From contig JAGVVL010000002.1 of the NCBI GenBank assembly GCA_018287875.1, positions 2,294,001 to 2,358,000 of the forward strand: DNA of 64,000 nt, given 5' to 3'. The number at the start of each line of letters is the position of its first letter. Within the stretch, counting starts at the first letter, position 1. The translations under genes were made by a program, and so were the position numbers. Shown in pieces: positions 23,474 through 33,466 of the stretch. The DNA is from Nigrospora sphaerica. Its lineage: Eukaryota > Ascomycota > Sordariomycetes > Amphisphaeriales > Apiosporaceae. Below the pieces are notes generated by a model. The model made no database searches. It was given only the letters and a program-made list of their open reading frames with translations, and had not been told where the DNA came from.

Positions 23474-25078
23474 CTACCTAACCCCCCAGCCGTGCTCCAG
23501 CAACCCTGTCGCCTCTTCGAGGCTAAGACCGCTGGTCTCGGGGTATATCAACCAGATGGCGCCCCAGCCGACGGCACAGACAAGACCGTACAGCACAAAG
23601 GTCCATGTCGGCGTCATTGCGTCCATCATGGCCAAGAAGGTCAACCCAATGACAAAGTTGGCGAACCAATTTGTTGCCGTCGCCACCCCGCTGCCGAGCG
23701 ACCGCACGTTGAGGGGGAAGAGCTCACTCTGCATCCAGGGCACGTTACCGAGGCCCAGGGCATAGGCGGCCACGTAGATCATCATACTCACCAGGACCAC
23801 CGTCGCGGCGGTAGCTTCGGAGAGCGAGCCCGCCGGTAGGTACACGCCAGCTGTCGGTGGCAGATGGATCGACCTGAAGCCAAAGGCAGATAGGAACAGG
23901 CCCAACGCCATCAAGGGGATCGAGTACAAAAGTATGCGGCGCCGCCCGATGCGGTCGATGAGCAGCAGCGCTACCACCGTGAAGACAAAGTTGGTTGCTG
24001 CCACGCTCAGCGAGATCAGGGTGGGGATGGCAAATCCCAGGAGGGTGAAAATGGTGGCAGAGAAGTACATCAGCGAGTTGAAGCCGCAGAGTTGTTGCAA
24101 CCCTTGAAGCAGGCAGGCGATTGCCAGCGCGCGCCGGTTCTTGGGCACCGCCACCAGCTCGTGCCATCCTTCCGACCACTTCCGTATGTCTTTGGCGGCC
24201 CGGCCGGTCAAGAGACTGCTCTCTTCCTCTTCTCGGACTTCGACTTCAATATCTTTGAGGATGCCGTCTACGGTGCGCCGCGCGGCCGCCTCGGACCCCA
24301 GCGTCTTTCGGATCACTCGTCGGGCGACGTGTGGCTTGCCGGCCTTGACCAGCCACCGCGGGGTATCTGGCATTAAGAAGAGAAGCAGGCACTGGAGGAC
24401 AGCCGGGACAGCACCCAGGCCGACCATGTACCGCCAGCCGGTCGCGGGATCACCGTGTTCGGCAAAGGCCCAACCGATGACATAAGCCACCACCTGGCCC
24501 ATCGTAATGGATAGGACGTTCATCGTGACCAGTCGGCCGCGGTAGGCTGCCGGGGCCAGCTCGGCGATGTATAAGGGTGTAACAAAGCTCGCCGCGCCCA
24601 CGGCGGCGCCGACGACGGACCGGCCCACGACCATCCAGAAGACGGAGAAGCTGCATGCCTGCACGAGGGCGCCCACGACGAAGAGCACATCGGCAAGGAG
24701 GATCACGGGCTTGCGACCGAAGCGATCGGCGAGAACGGAGGATAAGGGCGAGACGACCAGGGCGAAGAGGGCGGTGCACGACGTGACGACCGACTTGTCG
24801 ACCAGCGAGAGTTCGCGCCCGGAGAGGGACGTGCCTACCGAGACGAGCGTGGCCGAGATGACGCCCGTATCGTAGCCAAATAGTAGGCCACTAATGCCGG
24901 CAGAGAAGGCCAGCAGCCACATGAAGAGGCCGATGCCGCCGCCGGTCCCGTCCCGGCCCCCCTGTCGCGCCGTCTCTTCCGCCTCAGCGTCCGGGACGTC
25001 ATCCTCATGGCGCAAGCCGGTTTCGTGGGGCGCATCTTCCTGATGCGACATCAGTGGGGTCTCAGCAGACGTCGCCAT
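23474..25078 (-). CDS. MFS sugar transporter, myo-inositol transporter-like
   Basis: A single exon encodes 534 residues, the usual size for the sugar porter family. Twelve TM segments are expected. Signature motifs are present in order: GLLFGYDTGVIS (TM1), DRFGRKP (loop 2-3), a PLYIAELAPAAYRG-type motif (loop 4-5), PDTPRWLV (after TM6), GLQQLCGFNSLMYFS (TM7), DRIGRR (loop 8-9) and PETSGLSLEE (after TM12). The D/G pattern in TM1 and the QQLCGFNS form fit fungal myo-inositol/H+ symporters (Itr type) better than hexose carriers, but substrate assignment from sequence alone is uncertain. The N-terminal 45 residues are hydrophilic and acidic. The protein should lie in the plasma membrane. The start ATG gives the expected short cytosolic tail. 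Confidence 0.93.
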   Translation of the reverse strand: MATSAETPLMSHQEDAPHETGLRHEDDVPDAEAEETARQGGRDGTGGGIGLFMWLLAFSAGISGLLFGYDTGVISATLVSVGTSLSGRELSLVDKSVVTSCTALFALVVSPLSSVLADRFGRKPVILLADVLFVVGALVQACSFSVFWMVVGRSVVGAAVGAASFVTPLYIAELAPAAYRGRLVTMNVLSITMGQVVAYVIGWAFAEHGDPATGWRYMVGLGAVPAVLQCLLLFLMPDTPRWLVKAGKPHVARRVIRKTLGSEAAARRTVDGILKDIEVEVREEEESSLLTGRAAKDIRKWSEGWHELVAVPKNRRALAIACLLQGLQQLCGFNSLMYFSATIFTLLGFAIPTLISLSVAATNFVFTVVALLLIDRIGRRRILLYSIPLMALGLFLSAFGFRSIHLPPTAGVYLPAGSLSEATAATVVLVSMMIYVAAYALGLGNVPWMQSELFPLNVRSLGSGVATATNWFANFVIGLTFLAMMDAMTPTWTFVLYGLVCAVGWGAIWLIYPETSGLSLEEATGLLEHGWGVR

Positions 25079-25548
25079 GTCTAAGGAGGAGCAGCGACAG
25101 ACGAGAGAGCCAGTCGAATGTCACACCGACTGACTGGGGTGCGGATGGAAGTTGAGGATGATGGATGTTGCTCACCCGCATCGTCAGGGAAGACCAGGAG
25201 GTAGTCGGGGGTCCGTGCGGAATTCGGTACTTGGGTACTTCCTCAGCTACATCTGTATCCCCTACATCCCTTACATCCCTACCGCCTTCCCCCCAGGTCC
25301 GGACCTTGGCCAAGGAGCTTACAGATATATAACACAAAGAAAGGCCTCCCATAGCAGTGCAAGACGCGTACACGAGTTGGGAGTAGTCACAAGTGACCAA
25401 TTTCTTCTACGAATATCACCCGCATACCAAGATGAGAACCGCTTGAAAAGAGGCGGAAGAGGGGTCACTACGCTAAATCCTTACCCGAATCCGCATCACG
25501 ACCGTCCCGAACTCCGCCCCGGCCAGTCGTCCGGCTCAGGGGCTTATA
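25079..25548. other. spacer upstream of the inositol-type transporter
   Basis: Promoter region of the minus-strand transporter gene; nothing else was recognised. Confidence 0.6.
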
Positions 25549-26200
25549 TCAAAAGTAGCCACGAGAAAGCACGGAAACCGAAACAACCGTCAAAAGCGAC
25601 GTCCCGAAGCACCCGAACAAAACGGCACGCAGGACGATAGAATCCTGAAGCACCCACAGCTCTTTGGTCTGCGTCATGATCGAAACCACTAAAACGTGGG
25701 CCCAGGCCGGCTTCCGGTCGTGCATTGCCCGAATCAAACGCCTTCGTCGCGCCTAGGATCTACAGGCTCGGCTTGCGCAGAGGGCCAACGCCGGGTAGGG
25801 CCGTCCTCAAGCTCTTCTAGCATCAGACGAGCTTCCACATCAAGGGCGCGGCGCACGCATTGGCGGGGGGCCGCGGGGCTGGGCGGCGAAGTCATCGTCG
25901 GCAAACTGTTCCCACGGCCTCAACTTGCGCTTGTGGTTTCAGTGCGAGAGGATACAGAAGCCGTGACGCGAGGAGACGAGAAGCGTGAGGCTCAGGCACC
26001 AGAGCGGCGCCAGGACCAGTCTCAGGGACGGGGCCCGCTTCGACAGGACCAGCAAGGCGTCGAGGCGAACCCGAGCACCATCAGGCCGGCCGAGAAGCTC
26101 TAGATGAAGACGACGCGCGCCCGGTTGCTGTTGGGGATGCTCCAACGGATAAAGTTGGGGTGACCCTGCCCCTTCAGTACGGCTTCGGCAGCCGCAAAGG
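25549..26200 (-). pseudogene. decayed gene for a polytopic membrane protein (C-terminal part)
   Basis: On the minus strand the frame reads AVLKGQGHPNFIRWSIPNSN and RARVVFI, then a TAG. It continues as SFSAGLMVLGFAST and shifts frame to LLVLSKRAP ... LAPLWCLSLTLLVSS, followed by a TGA in place of a probable Trp (SH*NHKRKLRPWEQF). Further down, ELWVLQDSIVLRAVLF leads into one more hydrophobic segment before the stop at 25549. Two alternating hydrophobic pairs with this spacing look like the membrane part of a fungal multi-TM protein, perhaps of the RGS-domain type, but I could not confirm the family. At least two stops and one frameshift mean it is not functional as read. No N-terminal part was found above 26200. 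Confidence 0.55.
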
Positions 26201-28045
26201 CAGGGGGGAGCCGACGGGTGCGTGGTCTCCGCGACTGTCACTGTGTAGGACACGTGATTGGCGTGCGTCACTTTCAGCTGTCTGTGCCCGCTGCCGGAGA
26301 TGTAGGGGAGCACAATACGTTGTAACTTACCACGAAACGGCTGAAGAGAGACTTTGGCTTTCGAATCCGGTGAGTAACGGAAGAGAGGCGAAGGTGTATA
26401 TAATGCACTTAGTTGCTTCCTCGTCGCCGATGGCAGAGTCCAGAGACACAGGCCGGGGCCAGGAGAAGTTGGCCAGCGATGTATCAGCCCTTGGGGAGTT
26501 TACCTCTCCGTCCAGAGTTTGGGGCATGCCGTTAAATTGGCTCACCTGCTGGCCCCGGCTACTGGTCGTCGAAAATGCCGAAGCCGGTCGCCTGACCTTC
26601 CGGCTCGTACCAAAGACGGGCGCCAGTTCCCTCTGGTTCCGTGGTGAACAGCTCCATCGCCGACCCAGATATGGGACCCAGGACCGTCTATCTTCTTCTC
26701 TTCTTCTCTCGAGCCAATCCAAATGGGTCCGGGGTATAGCAAGCCATCTAATTACCCGCAAAACCCGGCCCGTCGAGAGGTATAGTGACATGGCCAGAAG
26801 ATTGACCAATCGGAAGGCTTTCCCGGTGTGAGGCAGCTTGAGCCAAAACACATGGCGCAGAATCCTCGATGTCAGCGGGTGGTGCCGTTCGCGATACTCG
26901 CGAGACATAACCCAGGTCCCAGCGGGAGACTTTCTCTCACCAGTTCCGGCACCGGGCAAAAAGATCAGACAGCTCGGCCACAACCTGCCTTGTCACTGAT
27001 TGGGCCGCGTTGAGGGTACCCAGCCCTGTCAGTATCAGTTGTCGGGGCTGGTGAGGTGAAGATGGCGGCAACCGTGCCTTGACACCGAAACCATTAACGC
27101 GCCCACCCCCCGCCATCTTTTCTCTCGGAAACAGACGGGCAGCTGTCACTTTCATCCCTTCCCTGAACAACCCCTGGCCCCTAAGGGACAGTGACAACGA
27201 TACCGTCATCGCCTTCGGCATGAAGAGAGGCCGCGACTACGCGTACGGTGCGGCTACGATTCCTTGCAGGTGGCTAGGGCCGACTAGATCTGATGGCATT
27301 GCTGACCAGATGGACATCCTTACTTCCACTTCCCGTCTGCGGGTATCTGGTGAGTGATGGTCGTATGAAGGACGACTGGACAGAGGCGGCTGAGCAATGG
27401 GCATCTCAGAGCTGTTCTAAACAGGCACCTGAGCGGGCTCTATCTCCATTTGGCATCAGCCACGATCGACGGGTGACCTGCCCGTGACTTCGTTTGGGAT
27501 ACCACCCATGTGCGTCTCCTATCGTTGCATTGACGTGGATTCCATTGGGGGGGCAACGTATCCGGCGCACGCTCTGCATCCCTGGTGCTTAACTAGGTGT
27601 TACATGAGCACAAACGTGTTCTCGTACTCAGACTTGATGTGTATGTATAGAGTTCAGCGGAGACACGGCAACAGGGTCTATGCACGGACAGGACCACCAT
27701 CTGGCCTCGCTGGTAAAAGATCGGGCCTTGCCGTTTGGATCGTTGCCCAAGGGGGTGGGTCGGCATGCTGGCTCACGGAGATGGGGGTACCGCCCGTGAG
27801 GGACGCCAACGATAAGGTTGTGTTGATGATGAAGAGCCTCGGACGGCTCGAGGCCAGGCGGAATCGTTATTCACCAGCCACGCGGGCAGTGCTGTAGACT
27901 GCTTCAGAAGTAGGTAGTCGTGGTGATGAGATACTACCATCGGAGTTGGTTCTACAGCAATCTGTCCCCCGCTACCTGGGCCAATCGGTATTGAATTTCA
28001 TGACCGGCACACGATGAAACCTTGTCGATGAGACCTTCTCGGCGC
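26201..28045. other. spacer, no gene recognised
   Basis: Open frames here are short, unspliced and without known motifs. The missing N-terminal half of the decayed gene would be expected here but was not seen. Confidence 0.55.
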
Positions 28046-28961
28046 TCACAGAAGGATGACGGCCACCCAACCTGCTCCCAGAATAGCAGCCATGGCGCAG
28101 GGCGGCATAGCAATCCAGCGAGCACCGTCGTTTGGAGGAGCCACTTCGCCGAGCTTGTACGTCAACTTTCCCGTTGCTTCTGTCGTCGCGGTGTCCTCTG
28201 GCATCGATGAGTCGTCTGTCACTGAAGGCTGCGGCTGATCTACGCGGCAGCCGTCGTGCAAGCAATCCATGCCATAAGTGCAGCAACCCCCACCTTGCTC
28301 CGAACCACATTGCGTGGTCCCGAGCAAACAGACTGCCTCCCGGAGGGGGCCGGCTGCGCAGTCTGGTGAGTTCCCACAGCAGTAGATGCCAGACGCGCTG
28401 AGGTCTGTTGAGTAGCAGGTTGTGCCGGCGGGACAGCAGATACTCTGTTCCGGACCATGAGCACAAGTGGGCCTGCATAGGGGAGGGGGGGCAGGGAACA
28501 CGGGGAGAGGGGGAGCGACTTGCCGGCTGGTTGAACTTTGCGCAACTCTCCAAGTACCCATCGCAAGTCCCCGAGATGCTGTGTCGAGTGAGGGCAGGGA
28601 CACTGGCATTGTTTTTTGTCGCCGCAGCTGCCACCGTTTTATTGCTGGCTTTGGAGATGATCCAGGCGCCAGTGGCGTAGTATGCTGTGTAGTACTCGGC
28701 AGTGAAGACGATGCCAAGCACCATGACGGCGAGAACAACAACGGCGAGCCCGGCAAGGGCAGCCCAGCGGAGTCGGGGCCGGTCCGCGAAACAGTAACGG
28801 TGCCAGTCAAACTGGGACCTGTCGATGTTCCACAGCTTGCGCTTGTGGGAGGCACATCGGGGCTCGTTGGCCTTGTCTTCCATTCCGGTCGGCGTGGGGA
28901 TGGTGGTGCGTACACTGGGCTGGCACTCGGTCCAGAGCAAGGCGTCACGAACAGAGGACAC
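28046..28961 (-). CDS. cysteine-rich membrane protein of unknown function
   Basis: I do not recognise this gene. Exon 1 starts at 28961 (or at the in-frame ATG 28883) and encodes a basic cytosolic segment (KRKLWNIDRSQFDWHRYCF), one strong TM segment (about residues 66-88, LAGLAVVVLAVMVLGIVF) and a Ser/Ala-rich linker with potential N-glycosylation sites. Exon 2 (about 28470-28046) encodes roughly 80 residues with 13 cysteines in a CC-x-AG-xx-C and YCCG pattern, an acidic Ser/Thr linker, and a hydrophobic C-terminus (MAAILGAGWVAVILL) that could be a second TM or a lipid-anchor signal. The acceptor TATGCAG|GCCC is clear, but the donor is not. The best-looking site (GCAAGT) gives the wrong phase; GTACTT or GTTCAA keep the frame. 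It is probably a cell-surface protein. Confidence 0.6.
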
Positions 28962-29645
28962 GATTGGCGTGTTGTATTGGAAGAGCAGAGGAGAAAGCGA
29001 AGCGATAAAGAGAAAGTAAAAGGCTGTCTAGGTACGTAGGCACAATAGGGCATTGCACGACTATGGTGGGCAGATGACCTCCGATGATGGTCATGGCCCG
29101 TTTGGCCTGTTCGTGTAGAACGGCATGGTTGTCGAGCGGCTGGATTCGGTGCGACGCGGCTGCCAATACCATGCATTCTTTGCGGCGCTTGTTTTCGGGA
29201 CCGGCAAGAGCAGCAGAGCATTTCCAGCTTCCTTGACATCTATGGCCTTGCCCCGTTGTCAAAACAAGGAAAACGTAACCGAAGCAGCCATCAAGCACTT
29301 ACTTTGGATGGCTACATGAACTGTACTGTAAGTTCCAACCCGCCAGAGCCAGTGACGCCTTCCACAAAGCTGTGCGCGCCCGGTCTGCTGCTACTGATGT
29401 TGAGAAGTCAGCCCGGATGAACGGCATCTATTGTTTTAGGAGACACGTACTCGCTCCAGGGGCCGCGGGCTTGCGTCCAGCGCCACCTTTGAATTATGTG
29501 TCTCACACACAACAGCTAAGGAACCCAGTAACACGCTACCCCTCCGCAAATAAATCATAGCACAACGCTGAGGGCGACTCCCACCCCCAGGAACACACGA
29601 CTCGTTCTTGACAGTCTGGATCGAGTCGTCCGCTGAACAGTTATC
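28962..29645. other. spacer
   Basis: Upstream region of the cysteine-rich protein gene; no gene recognised. Confidence 0.55.
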
Positions 29646-29969
29646 TCATAAGCCGCTCTCTACCTGATCTACCATAATGGACCCTTTCCCCAGCTTGCTT
29701 TGATTGCTCTCACCCAGCCCCACTGCGACCAGTCCGTGCCCTAACGCCTCGTGAATATGCAGGTCCGCGTGTGACAGTCTGTACAACCTGAATAATGCAA
29801 CGCCGACCAGCAGAGCGGAAAGCGAGGCCTGCAACCAACTCATAGCCAGCCAAATCGGTTTTCGACCGGCCCCCGCAAGCGCGTCTGTTCGCGGCGGAGC
29901 TCCCCAGCTTGCATCGTCCCCATCACTAGAATACCCCGCGTTTACTGGGAGCATGTTAGTCGACGTCAC
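29646..29969 (-). CDS. doubtful ORF with one transmembrane segment
   Basis: A 107-residue frame reads like the N-terminus of a small single-pass protein: a polar start (GYSSDGDDASWGAPPR), a basic GRKP, a hydrophobic segment (LAMSWLQASLSALLVGVALF), then a His-rich stretch (HEALGHGLVAVGLG). It could be the first exon of a larger gene or a fragment of one. Possible donors (GTAGAT, GTAGAG) lie near its 3' end, but no following exon was recognised. It lies 30 bp downstream of the Yra1 stop on the same strand, so it may also be just 3' sequence. Confidence 0.25.
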   Translation of the reverse strand: MTSTNMLPVNAGYSSDGDDASWGAPPRTDALAGAGRKPIWLAMSWLQASLSALLVGVALFRLYRLSHADLHIHEALGHGLVAVGLGESNQSKLGKGSIMVDQVESGL

Positions 29970-29999
29970 TCATCCAGGTATCGCACGGGCGAGGGGGTC

Positions 30000-31839
30000 T
30001 CATACCAGGATCTCATCATCCATGGGTGCGTCACCGTTGGTGGCAGCAGCAGCAGCCGCGCCACCGTTGGTGTTCTCGTTGTTCTGGGTGCCAGACTCAA
30101 AATAGTCGGCCATCTCTGAGTCGAGCTCTTCAGCAGTCTTCTTGGCAGGGCGCGCGTTGCGCGTCTTGCGGCCCTTGCCCTTGCCGCGCGCTCCAGCGGC
30201 ACCGGAGGCGTCCTTCGAGGCCGTCTCCTTCCTGGAAGCGGCCGACTTGGGCTGGGCCTTGGGCTGCGACTTGGGCTGGCTGATGCGCTCCGTAAGCGTC
30301 TTGGGGGTGGGAAGCAGCGCAGCATTGGCGGCGCTAACTACAATCTCGATCTTGATGGGCTTGCCGTCCACGAGGAGACCGTTCAGGGCCTTGAAAGCCT
30401 TCTGGGCGCCGTCGGGAGAACCAAAGGTGACAGTGGCGATACCACGGCTCATGCTGTTGGGTCCATACGAAAGCTCGACTCTCTTGACATGGCCAACTGA
30501 GGTGAGGAAGTACTCCTATCGAGGGAATGAACGTTAGTCATCAGAAGAGATATCGGCAGTGGCAAGTGGATTGCGTTTGAGTCGCCTCAAACGTCCGGGT
30601 CTCGTCCAGTCGGAACCGTTGGGTGAAGTGCGGGTCCAGCCAAGGCCGTCCAAGTCACGAGCAGCAGCAGTGAGCACGCAGTGAGCACGCCCTGAGGCCC
30701 CCAAAAAGCAATTCTCCTCCCCGGAGTAAGCCAACCGGGCCCTCGAACCCGAGTCTGGTCGTGTCACCGACCCACAGCGCCCACTGTCCGCCGTAAAACC
30801 CTCCGTTGCTTCGTTCTCGAGTGTACCCACGCATGGCATGCCACCAGAGCCATGCTGGGTTCCTCCGACTGAACGGTACTACCCGACAAGACGTTTCGTG
30901 TAGCAAGGTTGCTGAGCGATACGTCTGCCACACAGGGCGCCCCAACAGACCCAGTTGCCGCTACTTCGAGGAAGCAATGCCATGGCCTGACATCGGTGAA
31001 GCCGAGACGAGGAAAACGGAGATGCCTCCTAATAAGCTATTGGCTTGCTGGTGCTCACTGCTGTGCTCGTTGCGGATAGAAGTCGGGACGAACGGGTTTA
31101 CCGCGGTCAAGATGTCCGAAGCAACATCCGAAGATGTCACCTCGTTTCGCAAGCCATAGGATACGCATGCCATGTTTAGCGCCAACGTCGATTGTCAGCG
31201 CCCGTGATACTCAAGTGAAGGGGTGCCAAGCCTTCTCGAGATATCGTGTGTTCGACGGGGGTGACAAGGACCTGCTCGACTTCCAACGGTCATGTGGTCG
31301 CAAACTGAGCGCAGACTCAACCGAGGAAGGAGACGGGGCAACGGACAGCTCCACAACTGACTGCAGCCATCTGGGATCCTCGAGGAGGATGAGCCGAGCC
31401 ATATAGAATGGCAACGGCTGGCCGTTGGTTCGGATAGGTTTCACGCGCGCGCGACGGAATAGATCATGTCGATAAAAATTCCACGGGCTTGAAAGGCCTT
31501 AGTGGAAACATACCTTGATTTGAGCCTCGTTCACATCCTTGGGCTGCGGTGACGAGTCAGTTCACAGAGAACGGTGGGCAGGAATAACGGGGTGGAGGTG
31601 CTTACCAGGTTGCTCACAACGACTTTGCTGTCTCCAGAAAGAGCGGCTTTAGCAGGGGCTTGCTTGGAGGCGTGCGCTCCCTTCTGCTTAGAGCTCTTCT
31701 GCACACCGCCGACAGGGGCGGCGGTAGCAGTAGGTCGGCCAGTAGAACGGCGGGGGCCTCTGGCGGCACCTCGACGAGCGCCCGAGGAACGCTGGGTCGA
31801 CAGAATCTCGTCGAGAGACTGGTCCAATTTGCCAGACAT
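30000..31839 (-). CDS. yra1: mRNA export adaptor Yra1/ALY (REF family)
   Basis: The minus-strand exons 31839-31606, 31543-31514 and 30515-30000 join to 259 residues. The N-terminus MSGKLDQSLDEILSTQR is the conserved REF-N box. An Arg/Gly-rich linker is followed by one RRM that starts at KVVVSNLPKDVNEAQIK and continues with EYFLTSVGHVKRVELSYG and GIATVTFGSPDGAQKAF. The C-terminus is basic (RGKGKGRKTR) and ends in an acidic MDDEILV box. Yra1 binds mRNA co-transcriptionally as part of TREX and hands it to the Mex67 export receptor. Intron 1 is 62 bp. Exon 2 is a 30-nt microexon inside the RRM. Intron 2 is 998 bp (31513-30516), with a GTATGT donor, a GACTAAC branch site (30533-30539) and a TAG acceptor; it is by far the longest intron in the window. 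Confidence 0.93.
30516..31513 (-). promoter_or_regulatory. 998-bp intron of the Yra1 gene
   Basis: The intron splits the RRM coding sequence after the 10-codon exon 2. In budding yeast the YRA1 pre-mRNA also has an unusually long intron used for autoregulation through inefficient splicing. A like role here is inferred only from gene identity and length. No alternative gene was recognised inside it. Confidence 0.6.
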
Positions 31840-33295
31840 GGTGCAGACGTGTATGATGGTCAAAGGACGTTGATAGGGTTGGTGTTGTGGAGCGACCAAG
31901 ATGGCGTGGAAGACGCGCTTGTCAAGGTGACAGAGGCGAGATGCGGGAGCGTCGGGATTAGAGATTATCTGTGTCTGTATCGTACCAGGAGACGATATGC
32001 GACGCGATGCGACAAGGTGGCAAGGTGAGTATGGAAATACGCGTGAAAACTTCGGCTGCGTCGGCGCGCTGCGAGTCGTGGGAGCTGAAGGAGGCTTGAG
32101 GAAGTAGAAAACAGGGACGGTCAGACGGGTGGGCGGCTGGCGATGATCTGAATGTCGATGTGGATGGATGGCTGGGAGGGGGTGGCGTGGCAGTACAAGT
32201 TGGATGCTACCGTCAATTGGTGTATGAGGATGAAGAAGTGGAAGAATGCGAGGTGACGGATAATGGTCAGTCACAACGGGGATGAAGAGATGGTAACTGA
32301 GCTGGGCCGGGATCAGATCAAATGGGATGGGGACAGACAAACAGAGAGAGCTTGGGGGAGCGCGCGCGGGCAGGGGCAACAGGCAGAAAGTGGGTCCCAG
32401 AGAGGCAGCACTCGCTTTATGCACCAGGGCATGGCCACCTGAGGTATTGATTGACTCAGGCACCAGCTGACTAGTGGCAATCGCTGTTGGCCGGCCTGGC
32501 CGGGCTGCCTCTTGGGCATGGAGCAGCTACATAGGTACAGCCGAGCCGCGCGAGAATATCCAAGTACAACTACATTCTCAAGACTGGATGGACGGGGATG
32601 GAAATGGATGTGCTCAAGTGCTGCATCTCCCATACACTGGACTGCCGCGTTTCTTTGCTTCCCCCAAACCCACCTGACCTAGGTACTTTACCTCCTGGCC
32701 GTGGAGCATCGTACGTAGACCTTGACCGACTCGCGCGATGCGATCGGAACGTCCCATCTTCACCCTTCGCCCGCGTATTCTACCCGTACTCTTCACTTCG
32801 CCCGATGCACGTATTGAATACCGACATGGGATACTGTTGGGCCACGACACCGCGAGCGCAGTTTTCAGAGGCTTTTCTCCGCCGAGGCTACTCTCTAGAT
32901 CGCCGACACGTCCATCCTGAAGACCTCGCTGCCCGTAACCGATGCATAAGTATGTGCGTGAGTGGTAGGTATTATCTACCTTGCGTTGGCGTCAAGAATT
33001 GGAGGTAGATGCCACGAGGGCCGTAGCGCATCTGCGCAATCTACCTATGCTCTCATGCGCAGGTGTCGTGATGCCCAAATAATATGCAGCCCCAGATACC
33101 GAGCGCCGGATTCCATATGATTCCTTGAGCATCAGCGTGCACAAGCACCACCACTGCCGCGACCGGCCTCACTCGTCCACGGATAGCCGGTTGTGTCATC
33201 CAGCTGCTGTCACTTGCGTCCTAGTGTGCCTGAGCTGTTAGGCCGTCATCCTTCAACCGCTTGCCGCGCCGAGCCTTGTCATTGCTTGCGCTCCA
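31840..33295. other. spacer: Yra1 promoter and Ost4 3' region
   Basis: The sense strand (minus) upstream of Yra1 is pyrimidine-rich from about 31850 to 32450. A TGACTCA occurs at 32452-32458. A CCTAGGTAC-type word lies at about 32677-32685. No gene was recognised. Confidence 0.55.
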
Positions 33296-33466
33296 TTACT
33301 TTCCCACGGCCTGAGGCTGTTGCGCCGGCGGCGCCCTGGCGGCTTTCTCGGCCAGCGCGCTGGGTTCGCGGGAGTTGACCTCGAAGAAGTGGTAGAGAAC
33401 AATCAGCACCATGGCGGCCGAGCCAAGGACTATGGCCAGGCGGTAGAGCTCGTCGTCGCTGATCAT
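33296..33466 (-). CDS. ost4: oligosaccharyltransferase subunit Ost4
   Basis: This is an intronless 56-residue protein. The start MISDDELYRLAIVLGSAAMV and the following segment LIVLYHFFEVN match Ost4, a mini-subunit of the oligosaccharyltransferase complex that N-glycosylates proteins in the ER. One TM segment (about residues 9-29) makes up most of the conserved part and, in the family, contacts the catalytic Stt3 subunit. The C-terminal 25 residues are polar and Ala-rich, longer than in yeast (36 residues) but usual for filamentous fungi. It is transcribed away from the Tma46 gene. Confidence 0.93.
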   Translation of the reverse strand: MISDDELYRLAIVLGSAAMVLIVLYHFFEVNSREPSALAEKAARAPPAQQPQAVGK

